This document shows, one piece after another, positions 30,499 to 43,485 of a DNA stretch of 49,289 nucleotides. Numbering within the stretch: the stretch's first letter is position 1; the number at the start of each line of letters is the position of its first letter. Under the pieces are notes generated by a model, which ran no database searches, was not told the DNA's origin, and worked only from the letters and a program-made list of their open reading frames with translations. This DNA is from Lactifluus volemus (Eukaryota > Basidiomycota > Agaricomycetes > Russulales > Russulaceae): the NCBI GenBank assembly GCA_022376515.1, contig WTXI01000268.1, positions 1 through 49,289 of the forward strand, read 5' to 3'. A program made the translations under genes and the position numbers.

Positions 30499-31351
30499 TC
30501 AAGGTGTACTAGTAATAACTTGAAGACATGAGCAAATATCCTTAATGTTTGTGTGAAAGATCCACTGAGATCTATGTGCTCAAGTATTTATTTATTTTAT
30601 TTGAAGCCATAGTAGACTTGCTCATAATGCATAACTAGATAATATATACTACATATTATAATTTATAACATATAGCCTTAGTAACCTCTGATTTGGGTAA
30701 GCTTGAAACCTCATAATTTTTTAAAAAATGACTAGCTTGAGCCACAGAAATGCCAACACTAACCAGGGCTCAAATATATTGCAATCATTTTATACTAAGT
30801 GCAGTCCTGCCACTTTGCTATCACTACTTCTTATATGCCACTGAGCCACTCTCATGCTCATAAAGCCTGTTACAGAATAACATAGTGTGACACACCCAAG
30901 AACCATTACATTGCTGGCAAAGTGTGCTCAATGCTGTGTCAATACTGGGTACCCCTTACTTGCCATCACATAGTTGCCATCTAGCCCTTCAAGTCAAGTT
31001 ATGCTACCTTCTATGGGCTGATAACCCCTTCCAAGTTATCAGTATCTGAGTCATCCATATGGTCATTCATTGTAGTAGATATAACATAAATAAATTTACA
31101 CTGGAACTGTTATTACTTCAATTGCTCACAACATCACCTCCAAGTTATCAGCTAGCAGACTTTAAATCAACTTGGCCATAGTTGCCAGTGTTTGGCCCAA
31201 GTGTGATATTGTGTGACTTGATGGACAAGTGAGTCAAGTGACACTGATGGTGATCTCATTCAATATAGTAGTCTAGTAGATGTAGAACACAAACTAGTGT
31301 AGAAGTGTACTACTAGTAAAGCTTACATTGTCACCAGGTCCCAGATTTGCC
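30499..31351. other. AT-rich spacer, nothing recognised
   Basis: No frame above background, no repeat match elsewhere in the window that I can see. CAAGTTATC/AGTTATCAG phrases recur (near 31030 and 31143). Confidence 0.4.
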
Positions 31352-31620
31352 TCAGAACCATACACAGGCTCTTATAGCTTTGAGAAAGTGGGACATGGCC
31401 TCTCCTCCATGGAATGTACCTAGAAGGACAGAGAGGGACAAATCACAATCAACTGGCATGAGAATCTTGTGATGTGCTTGGGCATGATGTAGGAACAAGA
31501 CAATGTGTATGATGGTTTGGAGGGCAAGGCAGCCAACTGAATCTATAAGATCATACTGAGGTGGCATGGGCCAATCAGGCAGCACCCACAGGCCAATAAC
31601 TGACAACATGAGTGGGCTCT
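31352..31620 (-). pseudogene. Unidentified coding remnant
   Basis: An 85-codon minus-strand frame with protein-like composition: MLSVIGLWVLPDWPMPPQYD, LIDSVGCLALQTIIHIVLFL, HHAQAHHKILMPVDCDLSLS. A possible splice acceptor (CCTTCTAG) lies in the LGTFHGGEA part. It ends in TGA. No family recognised; the setting suggests an exon of a decayed DNA transposon. Confidence 0.35.
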
Positions 31621-32364
31621 GTCAATCCAATTGGCTTGTGTTGGTCTTGGACTTACAAGTTACAAGGGGTGATAGTGACAAAGAGGCCCAATGATTACCC
31701 ACACAACCACAGATCATATAGATCTGATTCCACAATCTGCTGCATTAGTCTTTCACCTTTTGTCTCAGACCAATTCCAATATTCATGACATAATTTATAT
31801 GTGGTGCTGGTGGGTCTTTGAATCATGGCCTTCCAGGTGATTCCTTCCAAGCTGCAATTTATAAAGTAGCTGATGACTGGTATATTTTACCTTAGAATCT
31901 ACTTCTACCCAGCTTGTAATTGTGACTTCGCTCATAGCCACTCATACTCACCTCAATGTCCCCCAACATCACATCTCATCTTCATTGATTCCCATCTTCA
32001 TTGCCTCTTGTACCCCATGACCAGCATCAGAAAAAATCAAAGGGCTGGGGTCCCCAGCCTGGGAGAACCCCAGAGTAACTCAGTTATCTTTGATCTCAGT
32101 GTGGTGCTTATAAAGAGTATACCTTAAAGGAAGACTTCTGGTCAATGTTGTTTGAGCACTGGTTCACGTGATGGCCTGCCAGTGACTTGCCCCCAGAGGG
32201 GGCCAGTGTTTGTGGCTGGTAAGAGTTGGAAGCTGCTCACAGAAGTTTGAGGGAGTGCACACAACTTGGAAATAATTGGAGCAGGGTCAGAAGTATTTCC
32301 CTTAGTCCCATTGCTTGTATTTATGTATTTTAGGTCTATGCTAACTGTCTGGTGAATGTATTGG
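31621..32364. other. Spacer between unidentified remnant and copia-2
   Basis: Contains a short minus-strand frame (32142-32378) with no recognised domain and a plus-strand frame (31873-32127) that looks random. Nothing else seen. Confidence 0.35.
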
Positions 32365-32605
32365 CCCAAGATGGCCACTTGTTCTTGGCAGACACAAGGT
32401 GGGATGGGCCATGTGCTCAGTGAAACTAAGTAAACTAAAATAGTTCTTCTGGTGTCAAAAAAGAAAGTGGTATTGTACTAATGGCTATGGGGCAACTGCC
32501 CCTAATGGAGAGCAGTTATTGTCCATGCCAGCAGGCCTCAGGGGCCACAGGCATTGGCCATTCTGTCTTAGGGTTCCCTTGCATACTGCATGCCATTCTC
32601 AGCCA
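32365..32605 (-). repeat. copia-2 3' LTR (inner end firm, outer end uncertain)
   Basis: The inner end TGGCTGAGAATGGCATGC (minus strand from 32605) follows a purine tract (GGAGGGAAGAAGGGC) after the RNase H gene, as a 3' LTR should. The block from about 32365 to 32600 is clearly related to 49050-49289 (shared TGGTATTGT, CCATGCYRGCAGGCC and TGCATGCCATTCT-like phrases). The outer limit may lie further left. Confidence 0.65.
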
Positions 32606-32619
32606 TTAGCCCTTCTTCC

Positions 32620-35600
32620 CTCCAATTTGAGATTTCTCAGCACTCCCCTATGAGTGCTGTCAGGCCTTGAGTGATTCCAAGTCCAGTAACATGATGTGCG
32701 ATCTTCCAGGGCCAGAAGTGCTTAGTTCTGGCTTGGTAATTGTCATCAGTAGCAAGTTTGAGGCTGCCTGATTATCACAGTCAATCATAGTTGGATTTAC
32801 GAAAGGAGTTAGCAACTCTCTTTGAGGCGATTGAAGCCATGCTGCCTCTTTTGTAGCATGGGTCACCACCACATACTCTGCTTCTGTGGTTGATAAGGTT
32901 ATGATTTCCTGCTTGTGGGATTGCCAGGAGATTACCCCTCCATTGATAAAAAATGTGTATCTGGAGATTGTGTGGCGATATGGCTGTGATGCGCTGTCTG
33001 CATCCATATACCCTAGGAGGTCATGTTACTCACTGCTATAAGTGAGTTTGTTGGTGTCATGTTCCTAATAGGTAGTGCAGGATGCACTTTACCACATCCC
33101 AGTGCAGCTCCCCCAGATTATTAAGGAATTGCAAGAGCATTGAGACTGCAAACATGATGTTGGGGTGTGTGGCAATAGCTGCATATATCAGACTGCTGAT
33201 TGCTTTCTAATATAAGGTCTTCCTCATGCGCATGGCTGCAGCTTCATCAGTGGGGCTGTCATCCTTTGAGTAAGACACATTTGGGATCATAGGGAAGCTC
33301 TGGGCCTTGGCATTGGCAAGGCTATAGTGTGCAACAATAAACTTGATGTAAGTTGACTGGCAGAGAGAGATTGTGTGCATTACATGATCTTTGGTGACTC
33401 AAATTCCAAGGAGCCAATGTATTGGTACTAGGTTAGTGAGAGCATACCATGCATTGAGGGCCTTCTTGTTAGCTCATTTAAGCTACTGGTGATGATGCAG
33501 TTGTTAACATGGACTGCCAGGATCAGGACATTGTCCTTTACCTGTGTTTGGAACATGCTCAGATTGGCCTGTGTGATGCAGAAGCCCAGATTGCTGAGCA
33601 TGTTTTGTACCAGCAGCACCTGGTCTGCTTGAGCCCATAGAGAGACTTTTGCAGCCTCTTTACATAGGTACTGCCCTCCTTAGAACCTGGAGGTTCCTGC
33701 ATGTAAATCTTCTCATTGTCCTCTAGTTTCCCATTTAAGAATGCACTATTGAAATTGAAGGTGTTGATGTCTCAATCAAGTTTATACAGTGATCACAGAA
33801 TGGTGCGAATGCTTGCCACTTTACAACAGGTGAAAAAGTGTCAAAATAATCAACACCATAGATCTGCATAAATCTACATGTGCAAGTTATGTCTTGTATT
33901 TGTCAATCAAGCTGTTTGCCTTGTGCTTGAGTCAAAATACCTATTTGCTGCCCACTATATTTTTACCTTTGGGGTGTGAGACTGTTTCCCAAGTGCTGGT
34001 GTGCTCAAGCATCTCGATTTCATACTTCATCGCCCCATTGTCATTCAGGCCAATTGGGGTGGAGATCACATATTAGAGACAGAGTGCGGGTCTTTATTTG
34101 TGTCATGCATAGCTGCTGCCATTGTTGTGTTGATCTTGATTTCAGCATGGAATGCCATTTCAGCATAGCTGGGTTTTTCTGGGGCTGTGGCAAAGGACTT
34201 ATTAGCTGAGTCTTTCTACGCTGGGAGAGTGTCACCTGGCACATGTGCCCTCAGAGACTGATTTTAGGAGCCTCCTGTCTGCTGGTGGTTTTGCCCATCT
34301 TGTGACATCTTGGCTATCCATGTTGATTGGTGGGCAGCCTTGGTTTGTGCTGGTGGTGATGGCTTCTGCTTGCATGGTGCTTGGGGCAGCTGCTGCAGCA
34401 GTGCTGGTGCTAGTTCCAGCAGCATTATTGGTGATGGAATGATGTAGTCATTATCCACTTCTGGGTCTGGATCGTCCTCATCCTCGTCTGGCATCTCTAG
34501 GATCAGATTTGTGTCGGGAGCATTGGCATCAGGCTGCGACGCTTGAGGCATTAGCTGTGTCATTCTAGTGCTGGAGGGCTGAATTTTTGGAGTAGAGATT
34601 TGAGGTTAAACTTGTGCTTGAGTTTGAGAGGTTGATGGGATATACAGTAACTGTGTTTGTGGTGAACTTTATATCTCTTTCAACAGATAAAGAATGCTTC
34701 TCTGGCCAGTAGATTCTATAGGCATGAGTGCTCTTCTTGTCATAGCTCACCCAATGTGCTGGAAGGCCTTGGGTATCCAGTTTGGACCCCTTGAGGTTGT
34801 GAACCCAGACCCACTGGCCCCACTTGGGAACACCAGCTAAGTTCAACTTGTGCCCATGGAGGTATTCATATAGGGTGATTATGCCCAGTGTGCAGGTTGA
34901 TGAGCAATTCTTCAGCCAGATAGAGTGGTGAAGGGCCTCTCCCCAGAGGGTTTTAGGAAGTCCAGAGTGGTGGAGTGTCACTCAGATATGTTCTAGGAGA
35001 TGCTGGTTGAGCAACTCCATGGTCCTGTTGTGCTGTAGGGTATTGTGGGTCATGAGCTGTTGTTCTATCCCGTGCTCTTAAAGGAAGCCCTTGAGCTTGT
35101 TGCTAGTGTACTTGCCTCCACAGTCAGAGCAAAAACAGCAGATTATCACACCATGCTGCGTGTGCACCCACACAGCAATGATTTGTAGGCCTCAAAGGCC
35201 TCAGAATTGGCCTTAAGAGTTCTGGCCCAGGTGTAGTGAGAGTATTCATTAGTAAAGTGATATAATAATGCTTCTCACCTATGCTGGTGGTTGATGATGT
35301 CCTCATATCAGAATGAATTTCTTCCCAAAGAAAGTTGAAGGTGGTACTTGTCTTTCTGGCTTGATCACCTTTCTAGTTGTCTTAGCATAGTTACAAGAAT
35401 CACAGGTAAAAGATAGCTTTATTAATAAGATTTATGCCCTTAATGGAACCATGTCAGATAAGAGAATAAAGGGTATTCATGCTGACATGGCCCAGATGAT
35501 GATGGAGTGTGAAAAGTGTGACACATTTGAGTGTGACTGCAGCTGAGGCTGTCACACGATGTTTGACTTTGTAAAGTCTGCTTGCGCTCACTTAATAGTG

Positions 35601-35825
35601 CTGATGACTTTTCCCTTTGCATTTTTGATGGTGCAGTGCTCTTTTTCAAAGGTAACTGAATTTCCTAGTTTTGTGATGCGGGAGATTGACACTATGGTCA
35701 TAGCCATGTCAGAAGCATGAAGGACTTCTTGCAGGATAACTGAAGTGGAAGACTTTCCATGACACCTTCCTTTTCTGGTAACTCCCACCACTGGCCTCAA
35801 ACACCAGCTGGCAATGGTAGCTAGT
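32620..35825 (-). pseudogene. copia-2 pol (protease end, integrase, RT, RNase H), heavily decayed
   Basis: Minus strand, Ty1/copia order. 35588-35800 has the post-protease block (LHASDMAMTIVSISRITKLG). 34565-35580 has integrase, whose C-terminal part reads LPKTLWGEALHHSIWLKNC. 34264-34563 is an acidic linker. 33000-34250 is RT, where the VDD active site reads HVNNCIITSS, both catalytic Asp changed to Asn (GAC to AAC). 32660-33007 is RNase H (MDADSASQPYRHTISRY, ISWQSHKQEIITLSTTEAEY). Gag and the 5' LTR are missing; the left limit of homology near 35825 lies just before the LINE. Many stops. Confidence 0.85.
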
Positions 35826-35871
35826 GTTTAGTGAAAGTTAATACATCCCGAAAACTCTCTAGAGTCAGAAA

Positions 35872-37930
35872 ATGCCTGGTTTTCTCGTGACCTGCCTCAG
35901 CATTCCCCCCTGCCCTCCTTTAAGCCCAATGCCAGTGCTGGACCCCCATATGGGCCCAGACCCGGACCTGCTGCTGGACACCCTTCGTGCCCCTCTCCCA
36001 AACCTACCCCATCACCGACAACTGTTTCAGAGGGAAGATCTGGAAGTGTCCATAGCAAACACTTCTTACCAGCAGTTTGTTAAACACTACCACAATGTCA
36101 CCAGCACCATCCAAGTGGGCTTTGGCTCGGTACTGCCCTTTCCCCCTCAGGTTGGGTCAGGGCTACATCAGACCTGATTGAGTACATCATTCATGGGGTT
36201 TGGGCCACACGTGTGGCAGCCCACCAAACTCCACCTTCAACCCAGTGGAGTTCCAGAAACTCCTTAAACAGGAGAACTGGGAGACCATCCAGCACATGTA
36301 AACAAACATTGACCATCTTGCTAAGGTCTTCCCTACCTCAACTCTAGACCCCCTGCTAATCTGCCACCACTGTACCCATCACACCAACCCCAACACAGAC
36401 GTTCTCCTCACAGAGGTAGACTATTGGACCTTCCTTATGGCCGCGGACTACTCCCATGCAGTGGTCATGGGCCATGCTCTCAACACCATGACAGATAACA
36501 TAGACAAAGAAGTTAAGATTTGGGCCCAAGATGAAATTGCAAAGAGAAAGAATGCTCTGAGAGTTGACCTCTGGGTAGATGCAGAGTGCTTCTACATAGC
36601 CTGCATCCCTACTATGCAAAAAGAGATAGAGAAGTGTGCAGTCTCTGACTGTGAAGATTACCACGGCAAGCATCTGATTGAATTAACTAAGGATGCTAAC
36701 ACACAATCAAACAGGAGATCACTGCATACCGTGAGAGGAAATGCAATGTCATTCTCATGACCAGATCTGTTAAAGTGCAAACCAAGGTAGGTCCTGCCAA
36801 CCCCCCTGCAGCGCCCCCTGTGCTAAACTGAGCAAACTCTTTTCCTGCCCTAGGGGAGTCTGATTTACCCTTCGACCTCAAATCTATTCTGTCTGATGTC
36901 ATTGAACGCTTGAAACGCCTGAAGAACCCCTCTCATCAACCCCCCCCTCCAACCGCCTGCCCAAGTTGCCTACCCACCCACAAGACAGCCCCAGGCTCCC
37001 CTCTGTTACACAACTAAAGACCACTACCTTGCCTACTCAGGAGGCATCGTGGGCCAGGTCACCCACCATCACAAGAATCAGGCCCTGACTAAGAAGCAGG
37101 CCCAGACCAAACTGGCGCCCCCTCTTCCCAGAACCTGGCCACCCTCCACACTGAAGTCACAGTCCAAAGAAAGCCAACAGAGAAGGGCCCTTCTTGCCAA
37201 TCCTGAGACTGGCATGACCCAGTGGACATCACTCACCAGGTCTGCATGGCCTTTAATGCAGCTAAATCCCCTCTTGTTCTCCTTTCTGGCTGCTGGGCAA
37301 CATACACTGACAACTTTGTCTTCACCTTTGCAGGCGCCACCCCATTTAGCAGCATCCTTGGTGCATCAGAGATCATACTCCAGCCTTTTTGGAGGCAGTC
37401 CTGATTCTCTGCTCCAGGTGGTCCTGTGTCACGTTTAATGGGGTCCTGACCTCTGACCCAGACAATGGCAACTGCCTCTATGGGGAAGCAAAACTCCTCA
37501 AAGAGCTCACACACAACCCAATCTGGCAGATCTGATGATCGTGCAACTGCCAAGATGAGTTTGTGTGGTTGAACTCTTCACATCCCCACACTCAAGCCTG
37601 TCTTTCACATTTCATGACCCCGATGGTGAGATCACCTGTGCAATGGCGCTCGCCCCTGGCAATGTTCAGGAGGGCCGTCACCTTTAAGAAATGGTTAGCC
37701 CGGCCTCCGCTTAGGCAGTGCCCATGATGCCATAGACTGGGCCACCTGCCCCCATGGTGTCCCTCCCGAAAGATGCTGTCCACTGTTACATCTGCAGTGA
37801 CAACATGTCGCCTCAGAACATCCCCTCAAGTGCAAATCTGCTGGGACCCATGCTGTCCAGGAGTGTGTGACTGCTAAGTAAAATGCATCAACTGTAATTA
37901 GGAAGGCCATTCAGCCAAGATCCCCTCCTG
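35872..37930 (+). pseudogene. Tad-like LINE ORF1 (gag-like, CCHC knuckles)
   Basis: Open stretches at 35872-36177 (REDLEVSIANTSYQQFVKHY), 36437-36760 (MAADYSHAVVMGHALNTM, IKWAQ-like DEIAKRKNAL) and 37049-37438 follow one another with frameshifts, then a pair of cysteine-rich knuckles at about 37788-37935 (CYICSDNMS; later CINCN, then GHSAK and a final Cys). Such ORF1 proteins bind element RNA in Tad/I-type LINEs. The ORF lies directly upstream of the endonuclease frame on the same strand. At least four frame breaks. Confidence 0.7.
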
Positions 37931-37936
37931 CAAGGC

Positions 37937-40900
37937 TTGAGACTCTTTCAAAGTTCAAGCATGCCACACCACCCTCCCCAATGCCCTTTTTTAATGGTGG
38001 ACATCCATCTTCTCTTTGTCAATATGTGGTGCCAGAACGCCACAATGCACACTCTTTTAAACACTAACTTAATTACTGATATCATACTAGTTCAGGAGCC
38101 ATGGTATAATAAGATCGGCACTGCGTGCTCGGACTCAGACCCTGAAGGGGTCAATGTCTTGGGCGGGATTGCCAACCCCATGTGGGACTATATTTACCCT
38201 AAATTACTCCTTAAGGAGAAGTGTAAAGTGATGGCTTACCACCACATTGCTTTCTCCCACTTTGATATCACTAATCACTTTGACCTCACCTCCAACCATC
38301 ACTTACTTACTCTAGACATCCATCTGGGCACTGCTGCCTTCAGAGTCATTAATGTGTACCACAATGTCAAACACCACCCCTCTCTCCAGAACATCCTCAA
38401 TGTCAACATTGACCCCAGCCTTCCCACAGTGGTTGGAGGAGACCTTAACACCCACTCCTACTCCTGGTCCCCACCAGGAATTCTTCCTTTACCATGGGCA
38501 GATGACCTGGAGAAATGGGCTTTCAGCCAGACTCTGGCCCTGCTCAACCCCCCAGGCTTCCTGACCTGACATGGCGAGGGCAACCAGCAGGACACCACAA
38601 TTGACCTCCTGTGGGCTAATGCCACTGCCACTCTCAAGGATGCCTTCCAGAACTTCCAAATCAGTTTCCCCTCCTTGGTGGGTTCTGATCATGCAGAACT
38701 TGAGCTGACTTTCTGCAGTCTTCTAGACATAGCAATGGGAAGGCCATCATCACTTCCACAATTTATTATCATAGATGAGGCCAAAGACATGTGGTTACGC
38801 AGCTTCACAGTAGACAGTCCCTACATACCTGAAGCCTTTATGTCCCACACAGACATTGATCAAGCAGCTAACCTTCTCACCCACAACATTGAATGTGCCA
38901 GCCTTGCCACCTTGAACTCAGAAAGTGCTTCTCACCAAAAGGCGCAGCCTGGTAGAATGAGCCATGTGCCTGGGCTGCAGAGAAAGTCCAGGACACTGCA
39001 GACCCAGAGACCTGCAAACTGGCCCTCAGCTCTCTCAGGAGGGAGGTCTGCTCCACCAAACGATCTTGGGCCAATGAGTTTCTACATGATGCCACCCCTG
39101 AGCATCTGTGGACTGCCACTAAATGGTGCTTTGGTCGCTGGCAGCGCCTTATTCCTGGCCCTAACAACTGTAGCTGGCCTCTTGGATAACCCTGCCCTTA
39201 TGGGCAGAAGCCCTCTGCTCCCGTTTCTTCAAGGACCAACCTCCACCTGTCCCTGCCACTTTTCTGGATGATCTCCCAGTAGTCCTGTCCTGCCCATTCC
39301 ACCCAGTCACTGCTGTGGAGATCTCAGATGCCCTACGCCCAACCAGCAACAAGTTGGTACTGGGACCCTTAGGCCATGGTTATAAACTTGTCAAATGGGC
39401 CTTTTCCACTGACATAGACCATTTCCAGGCCCTCTTTGACACCTGCCTCTGCTTGGGCTACCACCCCTCCAGCTAGAGGAAGGCCACCATTGCAGTGGTC
39501 CCAAAGCCAAACAAAGATGACTACAGCCTCCCAAAAGTGTACCGCCCCATTGCTCTCCTCGAATGCCTTGGTAAGCTTCTGGAGAAGGTGGTGGCCAAGT
39601 GGATCATTCATGACATCACGTCTCTCAACCTTATTCCCACTACCCAATTTGGTGCCCACTCTTTCTCATCCACTATAGACACTGGCCTATGTCTTACTAA
39701 CGACATTGAAACTGCCCACTCATTCAGCAGTGTCTGTGGCACACTACTCTTTGACATCCAAGGGTTCTTTGACAATGTCAACCACACCCATCTAACCTCC
39801 CTCATTTGTGCCCTGGGCTTCCCCCAGAGATCCACAGGTGGATCTTCTCCTTTCTCTCAGACAGGTCTGTCTGCCTTCACTTTAATGAGTTCACCTCACA
39901 TAGCATCGACCTGGAGATGGGGACCCCCCAGGGCTCCCCTATCTCCCCAGTGCTGTTGATTATCTACACATTCCCCCTGCTCCACTTAGCTAAGTCATGG
40001 GACAGTGCCTCTTTCATGATGTACATTGACGATAGTAACATCTTTGCCCATGCTCCATCGTATGGCATTCTTGCCTCCAAGCTCTGCAAATACTATACAG
40101 AGTGCCACAATTGGTGCTGGTGTGCAGGGCTGGCCCTGGAACCAGAGAAAACAGAAGTTCTGTTCTTCTCCCACAGACACCTAAGACTGCACATTCATGG
40201 GCCCCACCCCACCTCCCTTACCCTCTCTGACTGGAAGTACTCAACCTGTTATGGACTGACACGTGTTTGCTGACCCATACTATACATTTTCGGACTGATG
40301 ACTCATTTCTGCTGACTCCCTTGCTTATGTGAACGGACTGCCGATTGCTTTGTTTCAGATCGCTTACTTATTTCTCTCACAATACAGCCTCGCACAGCAC
40401 TGTACAGCCGCAAGTAACAGTCACATGCACAGGATGACTCGCTGATTCCTGAAACATGTTTCAAACCCTGAAAGCTGTACGAAGGTTACAGCCCCTACGG
40501 CTGTGTACATAGCCTCGTTCTCCTCTATATAAACCCTGTACTTTCTGCCCTAGAGACCTTAAGTCTCAGTTTTGTTTCGCAATCCAAGTCTTCTATCTAT
40601 TAGAACCTTGCTTGCCTAGAAGCATCAGACCTGAGAGAACCCTCTTGACATCATGCTCTTCGACTTCTCGACACTTTGGTCTTACCCCTGAGCCCAAAGC
40701 CCTTGACCTCTGAAACGCTCTTGACTTAGTCATTTACTAAGTCTCGTCTTTTATCAAACCTTTGATCTAGACTTGCATGTCTTGCAAGTCTTGCTCTTGA
40801 TTTCACGAACGATTGTACACTTCGTACAAAGGTCCCACTTGAAACCTTAACACAACCTACTACCAGGTGAAGGCAGTGGATCATGTCCACTACCTTGGGC

Positions 40901-42100
40901 TCTACTTCGACCACAAGTTAGCCTGGGATAAACATGTAGAAGTGATGACCTTCAGGACCAAAAGCACCCTCAAAGCCATTCAGCTCCTAGGGAACTCAGT
41001 AAGGAGATTGAGCCACAGCAACTGGTGCTTGGCATACAATGCCATCTGCCTCCCAGTTCTGATGTATGGTGCCCCCATCTGGTTTCGCAACCAAAAATGC
41101 CACATCAAATCACTACAGGTGGTCCAAAACATGGTAGTGTGCACCATCACAGGCACTTTCTGCAGCACCCCACGTGAACCCCTTCACCAGCTTACTGCCG
41201 TTCTCCCCATACAGGTCTGACTTGAGAAAATAGCCACTCAAGTGGCCATCAGACTTCTCTCTCTCCCAAACATCTCCCTGGTCCTCTAGAGGCTCAGCCC
41301 CACATGGTGCTTAGATCAAGGGAGTGGCATTCCCTCCCTTACCCAATGCCTACCTGACCAGTGAATATGTGTATCCGCAGGCTAAGCAGGTGTGTCCCAG
41401 CAGACAGCCGCTGCCCACCCACACTCAACAAAGCCCCATGGTGCTACTGCGTGCCCCACTCCAACCAGCTAATGATTGCCCAAGATCCAGGTCTCACTGC
41501 AGACCAGAAATCATGCATCAGCACGATAGCCAAGTCACACTGCAACAGAAAGGGCTTCACCATTTTCTGCAGAGTGCTCAGCCCTAACCCCACTCAACTC
41601 GAACCTTTATGGACAAGCACCTGCATTGCCTTCTATGAGGGTCAGGAAATCACACACCGCTCTGCCATCCTTGGCCACAACACGTCAAAATGAGATGCAG
41701 CCTTCCAGGCCCTGGCCCTGGCATCAGCTCTAGCCAATGAGCTAATCCTTATCACCCCTTCCCCCTCTGTTACAGTATAATATACACTACTGACTCCATG
41801 GTCCTTCTTTACTGCCAGATTACTGAACGCCATGACAACACTGCTACATGCTAAGCCATCTGTGAATCTATTACATCCACTCTCACTCAACCTGACCTCA
41901 CAATCTTCATCCAGTGGATTCTGAGCACCGCATCTTTTCAACCCCTTAAATGGCTCCAGGAAATCACCATCATGGCTGTGACAGCGACCTGTAAAGTCAT
42001 TGTCACCACACCCTCAATTCTTGCCCTCTAAGATATAGCACACTACAGAGCCCTCTCGGAGTGGAAAGAGATTTGGTGGGACAGCCCCTGTCATGCCCCT
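37937..42100 (+). pseudogene. Tad-like LINE ORF2: endonuclease, reverse transcriptase, RNase H
   Basis: 37937-38569: APE-type endonuclease with TDIILVQEPWYNKIG, VVGGDLNTHSYSW and, after a frame break, VGSDHAELEL (about 38680). 39495-39959: RT fingers/palm (VPKPNKDDYSLPKVYRPIAL, LLFDIQGFFDNVNH). 39806-40246: GTPQGSPISPVLLIIY and the catalytic FMMYIDDSNIFA (about 40015-40045), both Asp intact. After the solo LTR (40247-40852) the thumb continues (HVHYLGLYFDHKLAWDKHVE, 40867-41220). 41361-41900 gives an RNase H-like region (HNTSK, DAAFQALALASALANEL). Frameshifts and stops throughout. The gene order and RNase H suggest the Tad1 clade. Confidence 0.85.
40247..40852 (+). repeat. 606-bp solo LTR in LINE ORF2, perfect 5-bp target duplication
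   Basis: TGTTATGGACTG...ACCTTAACA with direct repeats CAACC on both sides (40242-40246 and 40853-40857). A TATATAAA box at 40526-40533 lies upstream of CT-rich sequence. Without LTR and one repeat, the flanking codons join in frame (WKYST to YYQVKAVDH). It resembles none of the other LTRs here, so it marks a further LTR family. Confidence 0.95.
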
Positions 42101-42421
42101 GTTTACGGGCCCTCATCTACCCCTCATCAAACAGACCCCCGACTTCATGCTAGACATCACTAAGTCACCCCACACCATTTTCTGCACACAGTCAGGCTGC
42201 TAATGGAACATGCAACTTTATATGGAAATGACAACATCTTAAGGGTGCGGAAATAAGACCATCTTGAAATTAAATGTGTGGGAGCATAGACAAGAGAGCA
42301 ACAGACTGTACTAGTGATCAAACTTTGTCATATTAAACTGTAAGCTGATTGTCTGTTGAGCTGAGGTGGGTGCAGTACCACCACAAGCAAGGTGAAGGCT
42401 AACAGCGTTGGCATTTTCTAG
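42101..42421. other. LINE 3' region and spacer
   Basis: Distal LINE sequence fades near 42250. No poly-A or simple 3' tail is visible before the TTAAG-rich repeat begins at about 42422. No gene seen. Confidence 0.4.
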
Positions 42422-43244
42422 TTTCATGACTTTGGCAAATCTTCATGACTTCACAATTTTTCAGTAGGCTTAGCTAATCATGTGATAATTAAGCAACTTT
42501 AAGCAACTTTAAGTGAATTTAAGCAGCTGTACATGTTTAAGTAACAAATAAGCAAACACAATAACTAGTAACCAGTGAACCAATTGTTTTAAGTAGTTTT
42601 AAGTGGCAATTAAGCAACACCTAATAATCAAGCAACTGGTAAGTGCAGTAAGCAGTCAACAAGATGTTTTAAGTGCAATTAAGTACACAGATATGACACT
42701 TAAGCAGTTGGTTAAAAATCATGTGACCACTTTGCTTAAAAAATGGGCATCACTTAACTTTGCTTAATTGTGCTTAAATGACTTAATTGTCTTAAGGTAC
42801 TTAAAACTACTTAAAAAGCAATTGTAAGCAATTTTAAGTACATTTTAAGCATATTTTAAGCACATTTTAAGTAAAATTTTTTAAGTGACTTTAAGCTGCT
42901 CAGACATTTTGCTGATAAACAGATGGTTGGTTGGGTTGAGATGATCAAGATGCAGTGGGTGGAAAGGTGGTGGTCATTCATATGGGTGGCTTGCTGGACT
43001 ACATAGTATAATGTGATTTATATTTCAACTTTTGTGGTCACTAGTCATAGACATTGCATAAAGTTTTACTGTTTGATACTATTATCATAATGGTGTGCAA
43101 AATAGTTTTAATGTAGTTTTCATTATGTTACATAAACTTGCATTTATTCCACAATGTGAGCAGAGGATTGTACTTATATGCACATCTACAACATGGGAGA
43201 ACTCGGACATGCCATACGAAGTAATGGCCCACTAGCTCAAGTTA
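42422..43244. repeat. Second copy of the TTAAG-rich repeat (see 13298-13995)
   Basis: Same order as 13298-13995: TCATGACTTTGGCAAA, dense TTAAG motifs to about 42895, then TAGTCATAGACATTGCATAAAG to CCCACTAGCTCAAGTTA. Differs by an extra ~125 bp (about 42905-43028). The CT-rich core present next to the first copy is absent here. Confidence 0.8.
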
Positions 43245-43474
43245 TGCTAATTGTTATACTAAACCAGGATAGAACAATAAGTGTATAGTCAAGACAAAAA
43301 GAAACAGAGAACAATAGTACTTGAAACAACAACACTAGACCAAATGAGACAAACAATAGAACAGTGAGACAATAGATTAGTCAGCACAATAAGGGAAGCA
43401 TGTGAAAGGGATGTCATTCTGGCAAGTAAGCAGTTATGAAAGTATAGAGTACAATATGTCCTGCATTCCATAAC
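43238..43474 (-). repeat. gypsy-2 LTR fragment joined to the TTAAG repeat
   Basis: Matches 30285-30498 (the outer part of the gypsy-2 LTR), starting at the shared heptamer CAAGTTA and ending TCCATAACA. The rest of the LTR is missing and replaced by the TTAAG repeat. Confidence 0.8.
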
Positions 43475-43485
43475 AGGTAAAGGCA

